A DNA stretch of 64,000 nt from Brachionus manjavacas (lineage: Eukaryota; Rotifera; Eurotatoria; Ploima; Brachionidae): NCBI GenBank assembly GCA_019054805.1, contig JAHQIY010000004.1, positions 7,200,501 to 7,264,500 of the forward strand, read 5' to 3'. Position numbers and translations under genes: made by a program. The notes beneath the pieces are model-generated. The model was not told the DNA's origin. It saw only the letters and a list, made by a program, of their open reading frames with translations, and ran no database searches. Positions 11,526-24,973 of the stretch are shown piece by piece. Each line of letters begins with the position of its first letter. Positions within the stretch are counted from its first letter, which is position 1.

Positions 11526-14500
11526 TTTGGTTACATGTTTCATTCTTACCTCTTGAATTTTTCTTTTAATTTTTTTTACAAACATATACGGAAATTAAGG
11601 TTAAAATCAATTATCGTAACGCCACTGTTAAAAAAATAGAACATTTTAAATATTTTTAAAGTTTGCTCTTAAAAATTTTTGTCAGAATTTGACTGGAAAA
11701 AATCAATAAATATTGAATTGAAAGGTCTGAGGTAAATCACGGCATTTAGAATACGGTCCGAGCGAGCATTTTTTTCACTTAAATAACGCCCACTTAGTCA
11801 AACGAGACTATTATTAAAATTTGATCTATTAAGAAATTAATTACACTTGTATTGTTATTTCCTTCTATGTCTACACTATTGTAAATATTTTGAGCATGTG
11901 TCACTTAAAGGAAGAAATTGGAATATTCGAATAAAAATAATTTTGAAACACTCTATTGCCTTTATTTTCCTTTTCAAAAAGAAAGCTCTTATTTTTAGAC
12001 ACTTTGTCAATTAAATTTTATTCAAAACCAGGGATCATTGTCTAAAATTTTCTGAAAAATATTACATAAATTTTATAAATTTACTCTCATCGAAGATCTT
12101 TACTCAAAAAGCTTAAATCCAATTAAGCCTAAACTAAATCGCGGATTCTTGATTTTTGAAATGACCATTTGAGATTAAAAATTGGCAAAAAGAGCATGCT
12201 TTCAGGGATTATTTCTTTCTTACCTTTAAAATTTGAAAAAAATTTAAACAATATTTAACAATGCGTTTTGTTTACATATTGCATTGAAGCACACACAGAT
12301 AAAGTTTGGAGTCGAAAATTACTTTCTTTTTTTGCTTACTTAGACTTTTTTTTTTTTAAATAAACAACCCGAAATCCTCATATAAAAAACTCGGTCCAAT
12401 AAATAAATAAACTAATCTTATGCTCTTTTAGGGTTGTTTAAATTAACTATTGAGAAATATTCACGAAATAGAGGCAAACTCAGGAGCAACGTTGCAATTC
12501 AATTACAATTCACAAACAAGATACAGAATCACCTTATATATTTTGTTATTGTTAAAATTAATTAGTTAAAATTTTCATGACTCGGATCGGCTTGAAGAAA
12601 CCTAAGATTAAGCCAAGTGCTTTCCGAAATAAAGCCGAGTTGTTTTAGTTTTGAGCATGAATAGAACTGATTACGATAGAATAGCAAGAGTGTTTTGAAA
12701 AAAAAGTTCTATTAATCATTTTAAACAATTTGTTCAGACGTGATCTTTGGATCTAGAGAAAATGAGAAAACTCAATTGATCGTCTAAAATAATTAAATTT
12801 TAAAAATTGAAGATTTTTATATTGCTATAAACATTTTTTGTTTTTCTCACAAAATCAGATCATCCTTAGATCAAGCCTGTTTTGATTTAAAAAAATCAAT
12901 TTTATTCTAATTTGTAAACATGCATGCTTAGATATTGTCTTAACTTGATTAGAACAAATTTGACCAAACTGCAAATTTTTTTTTTTTCACACACTAAAAA
13001 AGTCAAATCTTGAAATGGATAATTAAATTAAATAAACAAAATATGTTTATGAATTGCCTGAATTTTTTTCATTAACAAAAAAAATTAAAATTAGATTAAA
13101 ATTGAATCGAAACAAAATTATTTCTTAATCAAGCTTTTAAATCAATAAAAAATATTCTTATTCTAATCTTTGTTTAATTGATTTTTCAATTATCAATAAA
13201 TAAATTAAAACATTTAAAATTCTTCACTTTTCTCCTTGTTGTTTCATTTTATAGTAAAAATTTTATTATTTTTTTTATTAAAATAATAGTGAGGGGAGGA
13301 CCTCGGACAGAAATGGTAATTAACCTTCCTTTCAGTCACTTGTTTAGTAGTTCTGATTACATAAAAGAGTGGACGAAATTTTTAAAATGTTAGAAGACAA
13401 ACAGATGAAAAATATTATTTTTTTTAATTAAACATTTTAAATTTCTTCACTTTTTTTCTTTTTGTTTCATTTTAAAGTAAAAATTTTACGATTAATATAA
13501 TTTAAACTCTAAGCTTTCAATGAATAGGAATAAATTTACAGATATTGGTAAATCTAGACGAATGTGTAATTAACCGCTTAATACTTCGGAAAAAATCAAA
13601 TTTTGTATGAAACATTCACAAAAAATTCCAATAAATATCTATAACTTGAATAACATGTATTTCAATTAGCTTTACTGTTTACGTTTACAATTTCCCCTAG
13701 AGGAAAAACATAAAATATTCCGGTGATCTGGAGTAAAGCTAATCAAATTTCGACACCTCAAAAAGCATGGTACTGAAATTCTATTCTTAAATATAAAAAA
13801 ATTGATATTTTTATCAAAATTCTATTGCATCTTAATTTTTTTTTATTATTTACGCAAAAATATGTCATAAGTAATAAATTCTAAAAGGATTAAAATTTAA
13901 TTGTAACTGGCCTCAAAAGTGAATTTTAAATTTTTTTGATAACTGAATATTCGAAACCAGATTTTAATTTAAAATTGATGGTTTATCGTACAAAATAATA
14001 TCTCAACGATCTGGATTTAAAAAAATAATAGTTGTTTTTTTAAAAACAAACTAACAGAAAAATATTATGTAACAAAATAAGTTTGTGATGAAATCATTGA
14101 AATTGATAAGGATTAAATTTGTGCGTTAATAAGCAAATAGAGTGTTGGATTTAAATTAATAAAATATTAAGGGACTTAGATAGTAAAACAAGTTCTTAAT
14201 CAAATTTCAGATAAAGATAAATTCCCAAATTCGAATTGAAAGCATCAGTTTACTTTTTGAATGAAAAATGACCACTTGCTTTGAATTAACTAAGTTCAAC
14301 TGTCCATATTACTTTATCTAAATAATTACCATGAAGATAACAAAAGTACACTACTTTTCACTGAAAATATTTACTCTGCAAAAGCCAAACAAAATCAAGG
14401 ATTGTTTTCTTTATCAATTTTCCTAAAAGATAAGTTTTTTTTTTAAATAAACATTAATCAAATTACAAATGAGATTATTAAAGAAAATATTTAGCATCGA

Positions 14501-17500
14501 TAAAATTCCGATCATTTCTTTCTTCAAACTAATCAATTCTTGGTCATTTTAAATAGTTCTCAATCTTAATTATCTTGTTAAAACCAAAAATAAATCAACT
14601 TAAAGATTTCTTAGTATATTAAGCAGTTGAATAGAAATTATTCATAAGCGTCTGGGTAATTTGAATGATAAATGGATAGTTAAGAAGAAGTAAACTATAG
14701 TCTGATAATTTGATCATAAGTTGACGAAATGTATTTGACTTTTTTTTGAGAAAATACTCAAGTCAAGAAGTTTATTATAAAAAAATCGAAAAAACAAAGT
14801 TAAATTATTCTGAAGAAAATTTTAAATTGATCAAGAAATTAAATAATTATTAAAAAAAGCTTTTTGTTTCTGAATTTTAAAACAGGCCTTATAAATTTTT
14901 TGCCAATTTTTTAAAGGTGTAATTTCGTGTTATTTTCCTTAGGATAATTCGTATAAAATTGGATTAACTTTTTATATGTTTCCCGAAAAAAAGCTTTATT
15001 ATTGATTAAGAAAAAAATAATTTCAAAATGCATCAAAAAAATTGAACAAATGAATTTTTTTATGAAATCGATTTCTTCAACTTTACAACAAAAGTGTTTG
15101 ATGGAATAATCTTGTAAAACCGCTCGGCTAGTTTTATTTTTTATCTCAGAAAAATTAAAACAAAAATTTTGAGATAAGATCTGTTGATTAAAAACGATTA
15201 CTAGATACTAAAGCTATCCGTTCTATGAGACCACAAATCAACATAAAAGTTAGTTTAATTGTATTCTTATCATTTTAATAATATTATTTATTGACACTTT
15301 CGAAAGGCTAACAGATAAAGTGAAATGCCTCAAGTACCCAATAAATATTTACCAAAATGAGTGTTTTTTTATTTCAAAGCTAATTTGCACCTACATCTCG
15401 ATCGGACGGACGCAACAAAAAACTCATTAATTCATTCTAAATCTCTTGCGTTCAAAATACAGAAAAATAACGAAATGCCCCGACGATTGATTATTCTTTT
15501 ATTTGCGTTTTATTTGAATGATTGCTGTCAATTTTTTGTAAGAAGTCAATAAATCAAAAACTGATAGATCAAGATGCCTCAGAAAAAAAATCAATCAAAA
15601 TTTTAAAATTAAATTAAAAAAATTTAAAATGTTAATTATTGAAACGGTCCATTAAAGCATAGAAATAAATGCTAATTTGAATATTCTTTTTACTTTATTA
15701 ATGTTTATTTTTTATTTTATTTTTTCAACAAGTTCAAAAACTCTATTTTAAGATACTTGTTCGATATTTTGATATGTCCAACTGTCCTAGTAAAAATAAA
15801 AATTACAGGTCATGAAAAAGTAGCTTTTTTAATCAATATAAAATTTATTTTTTACCTGAATTTTTAAATAAAATGTAAAGTAAAAGATAGTGTAATATTT
15901 ATGTCTAAGAGTTATAATCAATTTAATAGAAACCAATGAATTTTTCTTAATTTTGTGACAATTTTTCACAATTGTTTGAATTTTTGAATTAAATGAAAAA
16001 AATTATTTTCTTTTCAACCGGATATTACCTAAATTTGATAAATATCTTATTTACAAAATTATTTGTTTTAGAAAAGTAACTTAAATGTGTTGTTTATAGT
16101 CTAAATTTTAGCCATATGTCAAATAAGTTATTCAAATTGTTTGAGTTCTTACAGAAATACAAGAAAAAGATCAATTAAACTAACATTTGTTTGTTAAATT
16201 ATTTTTAGTTTTATATTTAATAGCTTCTTTTTTCAAAAAAATAACATCTTTTTTCAAAAAAGTCTTAAGCGACTAGTTTGACTCTTTTAAACATTTCTTT
16301 GTAACTTATGGATATGCAATAATAAATCAAAATTTAGCAAATAAAAGTTTGCCAATTTGCTGGGGACACCACAGCCAGATTGAGTAAGCCGAAAGTTGGG
16401 TGTCAAATCCAACTTGTCGCTATACATTAATTTATTTACCAAATCGAATTTCATCATCTTACCAGCTTAAAGGAAGAACACCTTTCTTTAAGAAAAATAA
16501 AATATTCAAATCAATTTAATTAGCAAAAATTTCTAGCTAAAATATTTTAAGATTAAATTACAAATAAAATAAAAGAGTTAAATTTTTTTTTTAATATTCA
16601 ATATAATCTCTGGGTGACTGTGATTAAGCAAGCAAAAAATAAAATAAAGATTTCGAAAATGAATACTAAACTGGTTAAAATAAAAGTTTGGTTTAAAAAA
16701 AATAGCTGAAGTACTCTTAGGTGATTAAAGTATGTTATTATCGAAAATTCAAAGATTAAAACATAGACTTTCATCCAAAATTATTAGTTTATGTAAATAT
16801 TTCTAATAGAAGACCACAACGAGCAAATGAGGTCATATCATATTCGCCAAAATCCTCTTTTATTTGAACTATTCGCTTTTGATTAAGTGGTTAGAAAGAA
16901 TTTTCAAAAAGAAAAAATTACCTTTTTTAGACACTTACAAAAATCCGCCAAACTATTTGATTTTCCGAACAGTTCTTAACTCTCAGACTAAAAAGTATCT
17001 TTAGAGATCCTGAACGAGCGATTTTCTTAGATTTTAATTATACTTAACTAATTGAAATTTATATAAAGTTTCGACTTAGAACACATCTTATCACTTAAGA
17101 TATCTACAGAAACCCAATTCTTAAGGGTTCTATTTGGTCAATATCAAGACTAAAATCACGTTCTAGCATCTAATCTAGTCTGGCTTTCTAATTAAGTTAA
17201 ATAATAAATTGAAAAAAAAGGTATTGATAATTTAGTTTTTTAATTTGCAGATCGTTTAATGACTATTTAAGAATAAATTTTTTTTTATCGTTTATACTTT
17301 GTTGATTCTTTTGATAAAAATTGTGTCCCAAATTAGTGCTAGTGTGCCCTGGTGCAAAAGATCTTAGTCTTTTGTTAAATCTACAGTCTAGCAACGAATT
17401 TTGTACACTAAGATGAAGTAAAAATGGCTCAATTAAACACCTACGGCTATAAAAGGCTAACATCATGAGCTAGAGTAATTCTTTGAGACAATAGTACAAA

Positions 17501-17688
17501 AAAAGATAAAATAAGATAAAAACTGCATTGGTATTTGAATATGGCGCACTTCTTCAAGAACTTCACAGTAAAGAAAATTTTAAAATTTAATTTAATTAGC
17601 TTATAAATTTTTGATTCGTTTTAATTTTATTCATACTTAAACACAACTTTAATTAGATTTAATTCAAAATATAAAAATTTTATTAATA
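11526..17688. other. Gene desert with minor repeats
   Basis: No gene supported over about 6 kb. Items noted separately are a direct repeat pair near 13.2-13.5 kb and a possible leader exon at 15475. Short GC-richer islets at about 15375-15415 and 16360-16430 stand out from the A/T background but match nothing I know. An open frame of 67 residues at 17263-17466 (minus) has no recognisable features. Confidence 0.45.
13203..13488. repeat. Diverged direct repeat pair of about 63 bp
   Basis: About 63 nt at 13203-13267 recur in diverged form at 13426-13488, in the same orientation; both hold ATTCTTCAC/TTTCTTCAC, TTGTTTCATTTTA and AGTAAAAATTTTA. The 158-nt spacer is less AT-rich (it holds GTGAGGGGAGGACCTCGGAC). 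This could be two long direct repeats of a small insertion or a local duplication; I cannot assign a family. Confidence 0.5.
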
Positions 17689-18385
17689 GTAGAGTGAACT
17701 CTACCTAGCACATAAATGTGTGAGTGCAGTTTATATAACTGTTTTGATTATGGCCTCATAATTCCCGAGTTCATCAATATCAGCTTCGGTAGACTGATTT
17801 CCTCGAAGTCTCCAAAGCCATATGTCTGTCAACTCAGGCTTTAAATTGGCTCACCGTATCCGCCTCTGCTATATCCCAAGGTAGCATATTTCAGGCGGTG
17901 GCATTGCGGTTCAGTAAAAAATTATCCCACATGGGTACATAAACTCATTTCTCTCTTACTAACTGACTTTCATGTCTTCTATTTATCCCTTCTAGTTGCC
18001 CCTGAATTTTCTAACACCAATTCCACCTCTTCAAAAACCTTTGTAATTTTTTATATTTGTATTAAGTCTCCTTTTCCATTCTAATCTGGAGACTTGTCAG
18101 ACCTAATTCTTTTAACATTTCCTCATAACCCAAACTCCTTTATTCAATGACCATTTTTGTCGCCCTTTTCTGGATACCCTCCAATTTAGATATGTCCTTC
18201 TTCGACGTCGAGTTCCAAACAGCTGATTCGAACTCTAAATGCGCTCTCACAGAGGCTAGACATACTATCTTGTATAATTTAATGTCGAAGAATTCAAAAG
18301 TTTTCCTCATTCTGCCAAATGCCCTGTTTACCAAGTGGCCTGTTTGATTGGTATCCATAACCCCCAAGTCCTTCTCAAACTCCAT
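17689..18385 (-). mobile_element. LINE (non-LTR retrotransposon) 3' fragment, decayed
   Basis: The minus strand encodes the C-terminal end of a LINE reverse transcriptase. The best stretch (18140-18385) reads EKDLGVMDTN, then RAHLEFESAVWNS and LEGIQKRATKM. These are the 'KDLGV...', 'RPHLEYAS.VWNP' and 'LE.VQRRATK' blocks shared by the CR1/Jockey groups. Downstream, recognisable pieces (GYEEMLKELGLTSLQIRMEKG) continue in several frames with stops, so it is dead. The element is 5'-truncated at 18385, as is usual for LINE insertions. Its 3' end carries a perfect small hairpin (GTAGAGT-GA-ACTCTAC, 17689-17704), which may belong to the 3' untranslated region. Confidence 0.8.
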
Positions 18386-21300
18386 GTTTTATTTTTCTTT
18401 GTAAAATTTATTTTTGAAAATAAAAATTTAAAATAAAAATTAAATTAGAATGATGAGCGAGAGAAAATATTGAAAAAACTGATAAATCTTGATATAATGA
18501 TTTACTTACTAAACCATAAAGCCTCAATTTTAACACTTAAGAATGGAAGTATTTTATTCATTATCAACATTTTATATTGGGCGATTAATCTTTATCAGAC
18601 GGCCATGGATGGATTAACTTAACTTGAAAAATTTCTTACTAAAACCTGAAATTCTGGATGAACATTAATCAAAATCAAGCAAGCAGAGTCAGACAGCTAG
18701 TTTTCATTCTTTCTTAACAACATTAAGCTATCTGAAAAAAATACTAAGTGCCAATAGACTGAAACTCTAGTTAAACAAAAATTCTATTCATTAATATCTA
18801 ATAAAACTAAAAAGAGTTTTTTTCTAAAATTTTCATAAAAAAAAATTAATCCTACTTAAGGTTTATGCAACAGATCCGATTAATTCCAAATTTTTTAAAT
18901 ATCTTATTTAATACAGGTTTTAATAATAAGTCATTTTTAATAATAAAAATGTTCTAAAATTTGTCAATTTACTTCTTTTTAATCAATAAATTTTATTAAA
19001 AAAAAAAAAAGAAATAAAACAAAATCTCATAAAATTTACGAAGAGTTTAGCTAGATTAAAAATGAAAAGAACTTATTAATTTTTCACAAGGACTATATCT
19101 TTTTGGTTTTTGATTGAACTTACCAAATCCATCATTAAAATAACTTTGCCACGTTTGAACCTGTTCTGAATTAAATTATTGAGGACCAATAATCAACTCA
19201 TACTCGAAAACAAACATTGTTGGGTATGTAATCCAAATATAAACAAATAGTGATATTTTACCATTTGGATTTTTAATTAAAATTGAGAGTGATATTTGAT
19301 TTATAATTAGACGTACAGCTTAATTTGTAGAGCATAACTGTATGAAGTCAGCAACTAGCAAATACTCTATCGACAAAATGGATCAACTAAACAATGACTA
19401 AAGATAATATTTTCTTAAAAAATTTAAGACATAGTTCTAGATGGAGTAAACAAATTAAGAAGGCTAATGAAACACTTTTGTTAAGTTCGCTTGTAAAAGC
19501 ATTTTATATCGACTCTTTACCAATTTTAAATCGATACCTATGATCGTAAAAATTGAATTAAATCCGTTGCTGAGAGAGCTTTTTACGAAAGCCTTTCAGA
19601 TAAAACAGGACAAAATGGAATTAGCCTCCAATTTAATTGACTATAAAAATGCTTAAGTTGATTATTGATCCGTACTTAATTACCATCAATCGCACCACTT
19701 TAAACCGGAAAATAATCACGGTTAAAAAATCGCTTCAACAATAAGCTTTTTTTTTTGAACTAAATTCAAGAAAAATTAAAAAATTAAAAATAATAATAAT
19801 TTTTTTTATTATTTTTACTTAGAGAATTTTTTTCTATTAAAATAGAAACAAATTAACGAATTTTGTTTTATTTTTAATTTAATTCAATTTAAAATATTCT
19901 AAACATAAATAAAAAAATCCTATAATTAGTAATTAACTTTATCCTTTTGAATTTGGCTTAGGATTTTAAAAGCGTTTGTTTATAAAATAATTGCCTTGCA
20001 AAATGTTCTATCAAAATGTCCCATGAGGCTACAGTTGACCAAAATTTAGAAAAAAGCTAGCAAATCTCTTCAGTCAATATGATTAATTTAAAATTAATCT
20101 CTAAAATAATGGACCGAGAATATAACAAGTTGATTTTTTTGCTAATCCGCTCTAGATTAAAAGATTGAAGCTTTTTTGAAATAAAAAGAACGTCTCATAA
20201 TGATTGCAAATAGATCTTATAATAAAAATCTCGGTTTTTGAATGTTTAAAACAAAATTTCTTTAATATTTGATTAAAAAAATATGATATCCTGATTAAAC
20301 TTTATTGCACTGGGTCTAGCATCAAACAGACTTGCTTTTCTATTGCTTGGGCCATTTTTAGTATCAAAATTGTAATTTATTTTTGTATACAAATATAATA
20401 CATATTGTTGTCTTTTATGAGGAAAGTCGAGTAGTTTTGTTCTAAGAAAATAAAACTAATATATTAGCTTTCAAATGCCAACAATATCTGTTGTAATAAA
20501 CCGATATTTAATATCAAGTCTGACTTGTCTAAAAAATTATAATAAAAAGAAACAAAATTCCGTTCGGACCTTTTTTAAACAAATAAAAAAAAATGAAAAA
20601 ATTTTCCGTTTTATTAATTAAAAATTTTTGCTGACAAATACAAAAAATATGAAATATATGTCCATGTAGCAGTCCGAGTCATGACCTATTCTTAGATTGC
20701 TCTACACGCCAGGATACAATACAAACAATGTTGCTGAGTGTTTCTTAGTTGTTAGCATAGCTCATTTGAATATTTGTTTCTGACCAAATGCCATTTATTT
20801 GATCGTACACAGATAGCAAAATCGATTTAATGAATTTGAAGCTGTAATTTGTGTGTGTGTGCTTTGGGTAACTAAAAATAATTAATAATGAATCGAAAAA
20901 ATTGTCATTTCCGCTATTTTGTAAAAGTTTTTGTTGGACTTTTTTAAATGAAGTATTTTTGTGCATGCCAAATGTTTTTGTTTAGCTTAATTGTTGTTTG
21001 ATTGTATGCTTAAGTGTTGAGGCATGAGCTAAAAGTGTTTTGGAAATTTTGATCAAGTGCAAATTTGTAGTGAAAGCAAACTTTGATTCCTACAGGTCTT
21101 TATTTGGAAAAGTTAAAAAAAAAACACTCAGTTTAATCCAAGTTTTTGATGATGGTGTATTTCAACAATCGGTTGCTAGATCTCTAGCTTACTTTTTATA
21201 AACAATAAAATCTTTTCAAATTATGTTTTGCCTAAATTTTGCTTAAATAAAACTTCTGAAAAATAAAAAGAATACGCTCTTACATTTAAGATGTATTAAA

Positions 21301-22577
21301 AAATTTAATTTTGTTTTCTAATTGCTTTTAAAATTTGTTAAAATAAAAAAGAAATTTTCGTTTTCACATAAACATCATTTCCAAGGAACAGTTTGTTGCA
21401 AAATATTTTAAAAAATATATATAAAAATCATAAACCAAGCGCAAAATTTCAAATATTTGATTTTTAAGGTTTTTTAAACAAATTTGCTTTATGTCAATCA
21501 AGTTAGTAAATCATGATCTATGCACTAAGCTCTACTACAAATTAGTTACACAATAAAAGGGTGATATTCAAAACCTATGATTAACTTTTCGTTTTTAAGC
21601 TTAATTTTAATAATGAGAACTTCTCAATATAATTTTTTTAAATATTTCTACTTTTTTCCAACTGATAATTTTAAAATTTTTGAAATCAATCAATTTTAAA
21701 ATAAATAAAAAACATAGTTTATTGTTTAGAAAAATTGATAAAAGCTAATATTTACAAAATTTCAGTTTACCTTTTCAAGGTACTTTAAAAAACACACAAT
21801 TTAGAATTAAAAGCAATTAGCTTAGTTCGAAGGATGTTTTTTTTGCAGATTTAAGAGATTCAATAAAATCCTTAATGACCCTTTATTATTTTCCAAAAAC
21901 AGCTTAATTTTAAATAAATTTTCCATTTATTCTAAATTAAAAGTTTTTACAGAGTTTTTATTTATTTTTGCCAAACATTTATGATTTTTTGGTTGTTTGA
22001 AAATTTTAAATATTTTTCCATAACAATAAAAAATAAAATTTTATTCATTTTTTTTGCAATCAATAAATTTAGTTTAAATAATCAATATCAGATACTGATT
22101 ATATTTCTTTGTAAATAAAGTAATTTTTCTGAAAGTTTGCTTCAGTTTAAATCTAACAGTTTGATTAAGTCATTAGTCGTTATGTATTTACATCATTTTT
22201 ATTTTAATATAAACAGTAAGAAATTCGATTTAATTTTGGAAATATATTTATTACTTGGCAAGTTGGTTTAATTGCTTGTTCAATTTAAATGTTTTTAAAG
22301 ACTAGGAAAATTTTCCAAAATAATTAAAAAAAATACATTCAAAGTTTTGGTGGCTGGCAATCGTTTCGAACTCATAATTACTAGTGATTAGAATTTTTAT
22401 TGTTCAAAATTATCAATTGTTCAATTGCTTACTTTTTCTTACCAACTAAAAGTTGGTGGCAATTTGCAATAAAGGAATTCTCATTTTTTTAAAATAAAAC
22501 CCTAATATTTTATTAATCTTGAAAAAATTGCCTCAAACAAGACGAAAAAAACAACTAAATTTTGTTTTTAGCAAAAT
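18386..22577. other. Gene desert
   Basis: No gene or repeat family supported over about 4.2 kb. A short GT microsatellite lies near 20850-20862, in a slightly less AT-rich stretch (about 20660-21060). The end of the interval, just before 22578, carries a pyrimidine-rich TTTTTAG that could be an acceptor for a 5' untranslated exon of the next gene. Confidence 0.4.
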
Positions 22578-24752
22578 ATGGAGTCAGTTGATCCACGTAG
22601 TTATTTTAAAGAAATGAATAAATTCAACTCAGATGGTCTTTCGGAACAATCAATGAACTCAGTAGATAGTTTATACAAAAACCGACCAATGACCCGTGGT
22701 TTTCTCAGCGAATATCAGCATTCTTATTTTACTCTACCAAAAGAAAGAATAAGATACTGTTCAGCTAGACCTAAGGATTCCGTGAGTTTTGTCAACAAGA
22801 GTATGATTCAGGAATCTTTTATGCTGGAAAATATTTCCAAAAAAAATTCTAATGATAAAAATCAAAATTCCACCAGCAGGTAAATATAATAATTCGAATG
22901 CTTGATTTGAATTCTTTTTTTTAAGCTGGTATAAAGATGATTATAAATATTATGGAAACGAGAATCATTATAAATCTCATGATGAAAATTTAAACATGGC
23001 AGATAAATCTGTGAACCCCTATAAAGCAGATTACATTAAAAATTTCGAAGAGATGAATAATGGTCTAGTCGATAATTATTCATTGACCAAAGGTGGTACC
23101 GTGCTTCAATTAAAAAATGGTTCAAGAAACACAAATAGGTCAAAAATTCATTTTAGTAGTCAATCAAATTTGCCAATGATACCTCGTAATCATGACTTGA
23201 GGTCTGTGTGGATTCCGAAAAAATTTGAGGGCCGAAATATGTTTGTATCTCATATTGACAGTATGATTTTTCCAGACAAATCTGAGTAAATATCAAGAAA
23301 ACTTAATAAAATGATCAAATTATTTTTTTCCCTAAAGGAAAGATGTTGATGCTTCTTTTAAAAAAGGCTATGATGCTGAATCAAAAAAAACTTTTGAAAA
23401 ACCATCATATGACAGAATTGAAAAATCAGTGGTAAATTTTCTTTTTAAAAGGATTTTTTAATAAATTCCGACTATTTGATAAAAAAACCAAATTATGAAA
23501 ATAAATCGAAATTCTTTCACAATCAGACACAAATCAAATATTACCTTATGATTAAACTTATAAAAGTTATAAAAACCTTTTAATTAGAGTTTTCAGGCTG
23601 TCTTTAGGCATTGAATATAAAAAGAATAAGAAAAAGTTTTTGTTTTTTCAGCTATGCATCGCTATTGGAATTAACTTGTGCTAAAAAAACTTCTTGCTTT
23701 TTCATTTTTACTCGAATTTTTAAATTTTTTTAAATTATGCGTTTTAAATAGATCTTGAAAAGAGACAATAATTTAAAATATTTATCAATATTTAAAAAAA
23801 AATTGGTTTATAAGTTAAAATATAGATTCAATATAAAAAAAATAAAGGTAAAATAAAGATCTTTATTTGATAATAAAGGTAAAAATGCTTGCATTCATTA
23901 TAAAATAATAAATTTATTAATGCTTTTAAATTATTTTTAAACGATCATAACTATTAGTGAATAAATTAACAAATACAACCGAACAAATTGCAATTAATTA
24001 ATTTAAAATTTTAGTTTGAGTTTTCTATTTTCTTCCTAATAAATATCAAATATTATTATTTTATTTATAAGTAAAGACAATATACAAAATTAAATAAAAA
24101 TTTTAAGGCAACCGACCTATTCAATAATATCAATTCAGCATCCCTTATTTTTATTAGACTCCTTTCTTTTGATACTCTAAAAAAATTTGATTTTCAACCA
24201 AAGAATTAAAAACTTTATTTTAAATATCGCTAGAATCTTTAGAAAAAATTGTGAAGAAATTTTAAAGATCTCTTATAAAGCCTCAAAAAATTTCAATTTT
24301 CTTAATTAACTATGCATTTATTTTTTTTATATTAGTTATAAAATCTTTAATTTTTTGAAGATTTGTAATGAGCCTTTAAAAAGATTTTTGATTTGGGAAG
24401 ACTAATTTTTCATCCTACCACTTTCCGGATTTATTTCTTCAATCAATTATTAAATTATTATTTTATTTAATTGTTTTTATTTAAACAAAAGAAATATGTG
24501 ATGAATTATGAAAATAAATATGTTCCATCTGTGAGATGGTATCCTCCGCAAAAAGAATTCGCAGCACCACATCAGCATGAGAAAGATGACTCATTTGATA
24601 GCAAATCGATTTACCAAGCCGACTTTGAGCGACCCATTCCTACAGAGACTGAAAAGTCACTTAAACCCTACTCTGGTGATGAAATACAAAAACAGCTTGA
24701 AAAATTGAATGGAAGAAGAACTGAAATAGATTCTATTTTAGCAAAAAGCTAA
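22578..24752 (+). CDS. Unrecognised 338-residue protein (possibly axonemal)
   Basis: Four exons, 22578-22879, 22926-23285, 23338-23431 and 24492-24752, join in frame through GT-AG introns of 46, 52 and 1060 nt. The protein is hydrophilic with no signal peptide or membrane segment. I do not recognise the family. It repeats a short aromatic motif, WYKDDY, PYKADY and IYQADF, and has PSVRWYPPQKEF near the C-terminus, followed by a likely helix (EIQKQLEKLNGRRTEIDSIL). Short repeated Tyr-containing motifs in a basic, disordered protein recall microtubule-inner or SAXO-type proteins of cilia, but that is only a guess. A polyadenylation signal AATAAA lies at 24812-24817, 60 nt after the stop. Exon structure and intact frames argue for a real gene. 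Confidence 0.75.
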
Positions 24753-24973
24753 AATTAAAAAAAATTATTTTTTTTAATATAATTTTAAAAAAATTTAACT
24801 TTAAATTAAAAAATAAAGAACATTACTAGTGAAATCATGAAATTTAGTTTACTAGAGGCTCTTCATAAAAGCTTGTAAATATTTATTCTAGAATTAATTT
24901 TTTTATATTTTTTTCTTCTTAACGACACATTAATTCAATTTTATGACTCCAGTCAAAACAAATATTTAGAAAA

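Noticed and set aside
16360-16430. A possible tRNA-derived SINE (TCAAATCC resembling a B box)
   Set aside because: Only a weak T-arm-like stem is seen; no A box at the right distance, no tail and no second copy in the window.
20850-20862. GT microsatellite
   Set aside because: Too short to be informative.
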